DNA of 38,062 nt from assembly GCA_051453625.1 (NCBI GenBank), contig JBOZIK010000001.1, forward strand, positions 84,806,686-84,844,747, given 5' to 3'. The position numbers and the translations under genes are program-made. Source of the DNA: Welwitschia mirabilis. Lineage: Eukaryota > Gnetophyta > Gnetopsida > Welwitschiales. How positions within the stretch are numbered: position 1 is the first letter of the stretch; every line of letters starts with the position of its first letter. Below are positions 30,530 through 38,062 of the stretch, piece by piece. The notes below the pieces were generated by a model. It saw only the letters and a list, made by a program, of their open reading frames with translations. It searched no databases and was not told where the DNA came from.

Positions 30530-32270
30530 TATTTAATTTTAAATGTATGAATATATTTTCTCATAAAAACATCTTAACATAATTTTTATCATTTTCATGG
30601 TAAATTATAAAAATTAAAAACTAAGATTAATTTGAAATAACATCATATTTTGATAAGGCTTTTAAATAAGGGTAATTAATCATTTGACTAAGAGCTTAAT
30701 ATACTTAATATTCAAGTAAATAAGGTCTACAAAATTTGGGATATGATAGTAGGTAAATAGCATCTTCAAGAAATGTGATGGAAAAAATAGTTAGCATTGG
30801 CAAAAATAGCAGGTAATCCCATGAATGTGGCGATGATTAGAACATAAGCCAATGGGCAGCAAACACAAAGTTGCTTGGAGAGATCATATTTCATAGACTA
30901 GACAAGTAGGTGATTGATAAGGCAAAAATTTACATCATGAATAATATAGTTTATGCATAATTAGATGTTAGAAACATAGAATTACTATTTAGTTTTCATA
31001 AATAATAGCAATTGTCTTTAATATTTAAGTATTATTTAGAATTATAGTTTAGGATTACATATTGATTATAATGCATAACTTGGTAATTAATAAAAATAAT
31101 ATTATTGTTTTGCAAATTTATGTACCCATGGACCATAATGACAAGTTTCATAACAACTATTAGTAAAGATAAATAAGGCAAAAAGAAAGATAAGTGATCT
31201 TATTACATGAAAACGCCACATGGCAAGTGGAGGAAAAATTTATTCTATTTCCCCTAAATTCATGCATAACATGTGGCAATATACTTCTTTAATATAGGAG
31301 TAGATATTATTCATTCTTGTACAAGTGTCCTTCCTCTAACTACATAAAGGTCAGCATAAAAATGACTTAAAGTTGTCACTATAGGATCTTTTTGACACAC
31401 TTTGCATAACATCCAAGAATGATAGTAAGCCTTGGAATAAACATTGGAGTACTCTTCTTCATTTCAATTGTGACTTGCAAAGGAAGCACTATTTGTAATC
31501 AGTTTATGTATCATAGTATAAGAATTATATTTCTAAAAAGAATATGTTTATATTGTGATTTTATTTTAGCATTTCTTACATATTGCAAAACTGCAAAGTT
31601 ATGTTTTGGAATACTGTTCTACTTTGTTTGCATGCTAAAATGTATTGTGATCTAATATATTACTTGAAAAAGTAATATTTTCTTTTCTCTTGCTTATATA
31701 TCTATTACTAAATAGCTATTAAGATATAACAGTGCTTAGAAATAAGTGTTGTCCAGCATCATTTTACTATTATTCTCATGTTACAAACCTCTTTAATCTT
31801 CTATTTTATATACATACCTAGCTAAGATAAATTAATAAAGCACTTTGTTATTATAAAACCTAATCTTAACAAGTTTTTAGAAGCATTAATTCCTATAATA
31901 AGTCATTTTCAATAACCCAAACAATAAATCTAAATAAAGTTAATACTTCAAAGTAAACTAGGTTCTTTAAGGCCTTCCTTAAACAAAATATATATTATGA
32001 TAAGTCTATGAGATTAATGTTATAATAGCACACATTATTCCACATTTTCATCTAGATTTATTACATAATCTAGGGAAATAATCTTAATCCTAAGACCTGT
32101 CATTTGGCACTATAAGAAGGGTCGATCGTTAAGTTTTCTAGGCCATGTTGAAGTCCATCTAGCATAGTTTGAAGTTCTTCTAATTATTGTTTATTTAATT
32201 AAAAAAAAAGGAAAAAGTTCTTCTCATCAATAAACTTTTGAATAGGACAAGTTTTGTTCCAAGTTAATGC
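30530..32270. other. AT-rich intergenic DNA
   Basis: No gene recognised. The 78-codon frame at 31419-31655 is hydrophobic and cysteine-rich through T-rich composition. It has no family features and I do not call it a gene. Confidence 0.5.
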
Positions 32271-33428
32271 CATCTTTAAGTGAAGAAATAGATCTCTATG
32301 CCTCTAATGAAGATTTAGAAACATTAATGAGAAGTTATAATAAGATACATAGGAAAGTGGACCTATAGATAGAGGCACAAAGAGAAGAAAAATGAGAAGG
32401 GATATATTAGAAAGATGAAGAATATTTTGATTTATCTCCTTTAAATATATGTCATGATACTTTCATTACATTTACACCCAATCTTGTGGATTTCTTGGTA
32501 ATAGATATTAAAATAGAAAATATTATATCCACATTTCTAAATAAGCCTATGGTTATGATGAAGATGAGGTTTTCATAATAGATGAATATAATTGTTGTTA
32601 GCTAGAAATTTATATCAATGAAAAATACAAAAATTGGAGTGAACTCTGTCTAGAAATGGAAAACAATAGAGAAAAGTGTAAAGAATATCCATTTGAATTA
32701 AGCACATTTGAAGAGGAAAGTAACAAACAAAAATATATTCATCATCTACATTAGAGGAGGTTGGACAAGTAATCAATGGGAATAGGAAACATGAACTAAA
32801 GGAATACACCTTAAAGGATGTAAAAAATAAGTTTATAAATACGCCTCTAAGTTCCATCCCAAAAAAGAACTTACTCTATAACTTTCAAAATAAGGAGTTA
32901 GAAATAATGGCAAAAGGTTTTTACAAGTATTAATTTAGACATTCATAGAAAAGAAAATTGAGAAGAATGATGCTTAGAAATAGTTTTAAACATTCAAAGC
33001 TTTTCCAGAATGATTTATGCATTAAAATAAAGCAAAATTTTCAAAGATATAACCTTAATATGATAAAATCACTGACATGTAAAATCATGAAAATATTAGG
33101 GGTTATAAATGTTGAATTAAAACATATTATTGAAGTAAGCCTATTTGATGACATAAGTAAGATTAAAACAAAAGGCTTATTTTAAAAGGAAAAACATCAT
33201 ATGAAACAAACAAGATATGCTTATCTTGGACAGAAAGAAATGATGTTTATTAATGGAAAATTTAAAAACAATAACACAAGTGAAAAAACAAAGATTTTTC
33301 TTAAAATATTTCAACACACATATGAGAATAAAAAGACCTCAAATAGAATTCAAATAAACATCAATAGCCATATTTTAATTCAACATTTTAAGTATTTTAA
33401 TGATCAAGCTTTATCTTTTATATTTTAG
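32271..33428 (+). pseudogene. Unrecognised decayed coding sequence
   Basis: I do not recognise this, but its composition is protein-like over more than 1 kb. From 32284 a frame with a few single-base stops reads EIDLYASNEDLETLMRSYNK, then KVDL, EAQREE, DEEYFDLSPLNI and NLVDFLVIDIKIE, which is acidic and probably helical. After a decayed stretch another frame gives ELKEYTLKDVKNKFINTPL and LLYNFQNKELEIMAKGF. Two open frames follow, 32958-33185 and 33201-33428 (begins MKQTRYAYLGQKEMMF, basic). Charged residues alternate as in real coding DNA, unlike the flanks. It could be a fossil retroelement or pararetrovirus polyprotein, but no diagnostic motif (zinc knuckle, protease DTG, YxDD) is visible, so I assign no function. 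Confidence 0.3.
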
Positions 33429-36045
33429 CTCTTTGAGATATATTACTTTACTCATTTCACGTATTAGCTTCTAGATAAGTTTTATGCTAATTTTATAGTT
33501 TTAGTTTGCAATAGCTTCAGTATAGTTTAGATTATATTATCCCTTATAAGAATGTATTATAGAAGATATCAAGGTCATATTTCATTTAATTCATAATTCT
33601 CATATAAAAAGATAATCATTTATTAAAACATGTGAGTCTCTACATGATGGTCAAAACAACCTATTTCACCTTTATTATTAACTAGCTATCTAATTAGTGG
33701 GGAAGTGAAATAATGCGTTATGAGAAATTATTTTTGTATCAGCTAAATGTTTTTATCTAGCTATGAGATTTATGCACTGTGTATTACTAGTCTTAATATT
33801 CCACCATAAGCCTAAACCCAAAGTAAAATAAGTACATTATCCTAAGACAAGTACATCATTGCAAATATTCCTAAAAAGGGCCTTTGGTAGTATAAAATGG
33901 TAACTGTGGAAACTTCACTAAAGGGTTAGTTGACCACAATCTAATCTAAAATTAGACTTGTAGGTCCTTACTCTTTTGACAATGGTTGAACTCCCCTCAA
34001 TGTAATTTTAAGTGTTTTAAACACTATTAATGGAGAAATTAAAGAGAGACTACAAAGTAACAATCATGCTCCAGGTGTCATATGAGGCATGATTAGTCAC
34101 CGATATTTTTATTAGCTTTATTCAGTCCATCTTAAGCCTTTACCTTAAAAAGAAAAAAAAGGTAAGTGTAAAAACATACCCTAGTAATCCTCTAATATCC
34201 ATTCCTTCATTGATGGTGCATATGTTGTTGAGTTAGAAGCTAAATTTTTTAAATTTTTCATAATCTGAATTCTTGTGGAACACATTAGTTATTGGCAAGT
34301 TAACATTGAATAACAAGTTAAAACTTGGCTTTTGTTCATTAAATTTCATTTAGAGCATTACTTTAATCTTTTTAGAAGAATTAGTGGATTGTTGTTACAA
34401 CTCTTGATATTTGATTTATTTCATTCTTATCTGTTAAAGCATTGAATAAGTTAATTTTCTTAGAATAAAATAATACTTAGTATTTTATGTAGTTAGTAAA
34501 GTAATTCTTATCTCATGTCATAAAATTATTTTGAAAAAGGTAAAGATATTTATAATTTCCTTTATTAAAACATCTTTTTAATGTTGAATTGGATGTGTTT
34601 CTTTGGCTTTAGCTATTAATCTAATCCAAATAAAGTATTCTAAAAATATATATAAAAATATAAAAATGAGAAAATAAGGGGAAAAATCAAATAAACTAAA
34701 CCCATGCTATAATATGTTTTATAATGATATTGCAATGAAATGAGAGTGTTGGTCAGTTACAAGGAAATGAATGAGCTTTAGAAATTAAACATACCTTTAG
34801 GACATTTGATAAAGAAAGGCTTGGATTTTGTTGCATGAACATTTTCCAACTATGAAAGCAAATTAACCTTACATAGGCTATTAAAGGCTAGGCTTCTGTA
34901 GTATCAAACTTTTAGAATGTTAGAAGCCTTCTAGAATAATAATACAATTGAAATACAAAAATATATTGCAGAAATTTATAAACACATTCAATTGAGCATT
35001 GTAGACAACTGAAATGATCATAGCACTTCCTAAAGCTCGCACCTTAGAAAACTTTTAGATTGTTTTAGTTTAATCTTTTGGAATTGTTTCAGTTTAATCT
35101 TTAGAAAACCTCAAAGCTGAACCAATTCTTGCATTACTTTAATTAAATCAAATAGGATCAAGTATCTAATCCACAACCAAAGTTGTGAATTAGTTGTTAA
35201 ATCCTATTTGGTTTCATTATTTGGCAAATCAAGCCATGGGCTTTTGTCAAATTACTATCTAACTGGTAACCAAGGTTATCAATTACTCTTTAAGTTAACT
35301 TTAACCTTAACCTTAGGCTTAATGTGTTTTACTTCTTCATGCTGCAACACTCATGAAATTTTGTGATGAAATCATTAACCAAATCTTACATTATGAACTT
35401 ATTTTTATGAAAATGATTTTTTCATTAATCTAAGGAACCCTTATATTAACTTTGAATTTTTTTTGTGTTTATTTTATAAATCACATACTCAATATTAGCT
35501 AAAGAAGAATTAAGCACTTAATCTTAAAAAAAACCCCTTAGATTAAGTTACATATCACTTCTATGCCATTTTATATGGTATATAAAGGATTGGTAGAAAA
35601 GGCTTAGAAGATTTTGATGATTGTGGTATTTAAATAATTCTCTCTATTAGTATACTCATTCATTTAGTAGTTCCTATGTATATAAAGAGAAATTCCATGA
35701 TTTACCACTTGAAATACAAGATAAGCATTTTTAAGCCTATAATAAAAATCAAACAAAGTACTCTTTTGTATTCAAAGCCTATTTAAATTCATATTAAAGA
35801 CAATGAATATTTGATATCACATTAAAATAAATAAAGTGTGTTTTAACAGTCAAGAATATTAAAATTTCAAAAGTCATTAAGATTATAAGGCTTATCTCCT
35901 TTTAATATGCATGCGAAGTATGCTTCTACAACATAAAATTCAAAATGTAAAAAGACCTTTTATTAATTTTATGCATTTAAAAGCATAAAGTAATTCGTGT
36001 ATGAACATTTATCTAAACTGATTCTTTACTATAAGGCTAAATATA
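33429..36045. other. AT-rich intergenic DNA with one strong hairpin
   Basis: No gene seen on either strand. A symmetric 70 nt hairpin lies at 35145-35214. Just upstream is a short tandem repeat of TTAGTTTAATCTTT / TCAGTTTAATCTTT (about 35064-35103). Confidence 0.5.
35145..35214. repeat. Symmetric 70 nt imperfect hairpin
   Basis: The outer arms are AAATCAAATAGGAT and ATCCTATTTGGTTT, which pair 13 of 14 with the remaining pair a G-U wobble. Then come 7 nt unpaired on each side, and inner arms CTAATCCACAAC and GTTGTGAATTAG (11 of 12) around a CAAA loop. Both halves have equal length. It could be a foldback transposon remnant or a small-RNA precursor. No terminal repeats with target duplication were seen, so the class is open. 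Confidence 0.6.
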
Positions 36046-36302
36046 TGTCACAACCCGTACTTGGGTTGGACTTAAGAAGCACATAAAACAGGGTAAATTT
36101 TTTTTTCCTAAATTACACTTAAACAAAATTAACTTACAAAACATGATTAAACATTGCAGCGGATCAATTAGTTTGAGACTACAATATTTATATCTTAATT
36201 ACCCACAGGGTATACCTCAGGAGAGCTATATGAGGATAGCTCACCTAATTATCATTACATTCCATCTTATGATTATTTTAAAACCTCATTTAAGAACACA
36301 CT
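36046..36302 (+). repeat. Start of a probable gypsy LTR
   Basis: TGTCACAACCCGTACTTGGG resembles the TGTCACGACCCGG-type start of many plant Ty3-gypsy (chromovirus) LTRs. CATTGCAGCGGATCAA further on also fits such LTRs. CACAACCCG differs from CACGACCCG by a G-to-A transition. It runs into the gap at 36303, so the end is unseen. Confidence 0.45.
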
Positions 36303-36402
36303 NNNNNNNNNNNNNNNNNNNNNNNNNNNNNNNNNNNNNNNNNNNNNNNNNNNNNNNNNNNNNNNNNNNNNNNNNNNNNNNNNNNNNNNNNNNNNNNNNN
36401 NN
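36303..36402. other. Assembly gap (100 N)
   Basis: Exactly 100 N, between the LTR-like start and the minus-strand ORF region. Confidence 0.99.
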
Positions 36403-36622
36403 AGTACAGAAACCAGATATGGACAATAGACAGAAGAAGAGTTACAAATAAGAAAAAAGGAAAGAAGAGAATGGAAGGCTAAGAGGATGAGTCATTATGC
36501 TCTGAAGCTGCAGAGGCCTCCTCTTCTTTATCAGACTCAGGAGGGATCTCTAAACCATAAGCAGATAGACCGAATACGATTCTATCTACATGTCTGCAAA
36601 CCTTATCTGCTATATTTTAAGC

Positions 36623-37560
36623 CTAAAGAGATATTTCTTTGATTGACACAAGTTCTCTTATGAGATCCTCATTGCTGACTATGCCTAAATTGGATCCTTC
36701 TTCTATTTGAGGTTTCTTCTTTGAAGGCAGTGAAGGATCAATCTCTTCAGATAGAATGTTCATCTTCTTTAGAGAATATAATTCCAAAGGTTTGAAAATT
36801 TTGAGGATCTCATCATCCTTGTGAATGGAAAAATCATGGTTTTCTAAGACAGTAGTGATGAGTCCTCCAAAAGATAGGCTACTATAACCAGCAGGAATAA
36901 ACTGGCTCATATAGAACATGATAAATTTACGCAAATTGATGCGAACACCTATGCCAAGACAAAACAAAATATAGGAACAAATTGGAGATACCTCATCCTT
37001 GTGACCCAACTTAAGTACGAGGTTGTGTGTAGAAATCTAGAAAATTACTCTATAAAATTTAGTTAGCCTATTTGTGGACATATTATCACACCAAAGAAAC
37101 AAAGTCCCACAAAGTTCTGAATTTAAAACATCTATGAAACTGCTTCTTTCAGAGAGCTAACTGAAGTAATTTCACAAAACAATCCTTCATTCGAGAAATT
37201 GGTCACTAAGAAAATGGCTTCCAAATCAACATCTACTCTCTTACCATAAACCTTGATGGTAATGACCTAACTTGAGGGAGAAAAATGTGCATTACAGTAA
37301 AATAGGTGTACTATTTTGGTAGAAGCTTGTATATCTGGATCTAAGGCATATTGTCATTCCTATTTTGCAAACTTGTCAAATGTGGAAACCTCTCTTCTGA
37401 AAAACTAAAAATCTATCTGCCTTCCAAGAGCTAAAGGCCTTTTGTCATAACCAGCGAACCATGCCTTATTGTGTTCTATTGAAATGAACCACTCTACTTC
37501 TAATTCTGGTTCTTTGCCCTTTCTCAAGACATCTATCTTGCTTCTGATCATGATAACTAT
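36623..37560 (-). pseudogene. Plant retrotransposon-associated protein (PF20167-like), minus strand
   Basis: On the minus strand, from 37560 leftward, frames with few stops read RKGKEPELEVEWF, KRPLALGRQIDF, FFRREVSTFDKFAK, IVHLFYCNAHFSP, VITIKVYGKRVDVDLEAIF and EGLFCEITSVSSLKEAV. After a frame change a 128-codon open part (37009-36623) reads MGHKDEVSPICSYILFCLG, INLRKFIMFYM, SLSFGGLITTVLENHD and ends acidic. The order 'W....l.....vhlFYxN....... i.V.gk.v.l....i', then a helical part and 'LPyGgLIT.il', is that of the plant domain annotated as 'putative plant transposon protein', found in or beside gypsy elements. Its biochemical role is unknown. Stops (for example TAG/TGA near 37100-37420) disable the N-terminal half. 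Confidence 0.55.
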
Positions 37561-37689
37561 AAATCTCAGATTCCAGAGCTCAGAGAAAAATCAAGGAGGA
37601 AGGAAATGAGGAAAGAAGCTAGAAGAAAGACTTAAAGAGCAAGAGAGGAGTGTAGGCATCTCGGTAGGGTTATGTCCACATGAAAGAGC

Positions 37690-37838
37690 AGACATCCGGG
37701 GTTTAAAACCAGATGTCTGGGTTGTAACTTGTAAAAATTTACATAAATCTGAACAATCAGACATCTGGGGGAAAAACATGGGACATCCAGGTTACTTCTC
37801 AAATTAAGATATCTGGATATTAATCCAGGACATCCGAG
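37690..37838 (-). repeat. CAGACATCTGG palindrome array
   Basis: Six copies in 150 bp: AGACATCCGGG (37690), CCAGATGTCTGGG (37709), CAGACATCTGGGG (37758), GGGACATCCAGG (37780), AGATATCTGGA (37807) and CCAGGACATCCGAGA (37824). They come as three pairs with member spacing of about 17-22 nt. It lies upstream of the minus-strand ORF, in what would be the leader or LTR of that element. Confidence 0.75.
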
Positions 37839-38062
37839 ATTTAGGTTAAGCAAGTTTTAGCAAATCCTAAAAAGATAAAAACCAAAAACATTATGACTTA
37901 TATGACTGATTTTCCCAATTTAGTGCATTTTTTAGAAGAAAGAAAGACTTATTTAAAATGAATGGTAGGGCCCTACACCAAGATTTCCTCTTAAAAAACA
38001 AAAGCGATCTTCTGATAAACTCTTAGTTATAATATCAGCTAATTGTTCATGAGTTGGCACAT
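37839..38062. other. Window edge, nothing recognised
   Basis: Probably the continuation of the LTR or leader of the minus-strand element. No frame and no motif copy seen. Confidence 0.4.

Noticed and set aside
31419-31655. 78-codon hydrophobic, cysteine-rich frame that could pass for a small membrane protein
   Set aside because: T-rich surroundings produce Phe/Leu/Ile/Cys runs by chance; no signal-peptide organisation, no promoter or homologue evidence.
32615-32857. 80-codon minus-strand frame
   Set aside because: Antisense of the Lys/Glu-rich decayed coding patch; Phe/Leu/Cys-rich as expected from a shadow.
1-38062. tRNA, rRNA, CRISPR array or bacterial operon
   Set aside because: No tRNA box pairs, rRNA segments or regularly spaced repeats of the needed kind were seen; content is plant repeat DNA.

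Overview
This looks like repeat-dominated, AT-rich nuclear DNA of a flowering plant. No host gene with intron/exon structure is recognisable in 38 kb. All coding resemblance belongs to decayed retroelements: Ty1-copia, Ty3-gypsy (Athila/Tat-like) and L1-type LINEs whose ORF1 has the plant-typical DUF4283 plus zinc-knuckle layout. I cannot name the species. Eight runs of N (six of 100, two of 10) are scaffold gaps, and several fall inside repeats.

Layout. 1-2367: unassigned AT-rich DNA, then the first copy (R1) of a ~0.9 kb repeat. 2468-3899: the 3' tail of a copia element with its polypurine tract and a 1278 bp LTR. 4320-4640: a decayed gypsy gag on the minus strand. About 5150-8955: an Athila-like gypsy remnant on the plus strand, with LTR end, a decayed tRNA-Asp primer-binding site, gag and protease. 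9318-10212: the second repeat copy (R2). 10253-12403: copia gag/protease/integrase debris on the minus strand, with an internal duplication. 12695-13999: a second copy of the copia LTR, apparently solo, flanked by a near-perfect 5 bp target duplication. 14000-19840: no recognisable genes, plus a purine microsatellite. 19840-26000: LINE copy 1, almost full length. 28134-30529: LINE copy 2, whose 5' part is missing at a gap. 30530-36040: AT-rich DNA with one unrecognised decayed coding patch (32271-33428) and a symmetric 70 nt hairpin. 36046-38062: the start of a gypsy-type LTR and a minus-strand plant retrotransposon-associated ORF with its own palindrome array.

The most interesting find is in the LINE family. 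After ORF1 (DUF4283 and CCHC knuckles) and ORF2 (endonuclease, reverse transcriptase, RT-associated zinc-binding domain), both copies carry a third open frame of about 410-430 codons. It starts 68-70 nt after a shared ORF2 stop, behind a TATA-like box. It has an unrecognised N-terminal domain, a Ser/Pro/Thr-rich linker and a C-terminal J domain (DnaJ/Hsp40 type). The HPD tripeptide is intact in copy 2 and reads HLD in copy 1. The two copies are diverged and separately broken, yet share the same architecture, so this is a property of the family and not a chance insertion. I infer that the element recruits host Hsp70.

A second theme is that several repeat families here each carry their own dispersed short palindrome: GGTCGACC in the copia LTRs, GTCATC...GATGAC in the R/gypsy sequences, CAGACATCTGG in the 3'-most element, and GGGGC..GCCCC hairpins in the LINE. 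All coding remnants are decayed, largely by C-to-T and G-to-A changes, so nothing here is likely to make an intact protein now.
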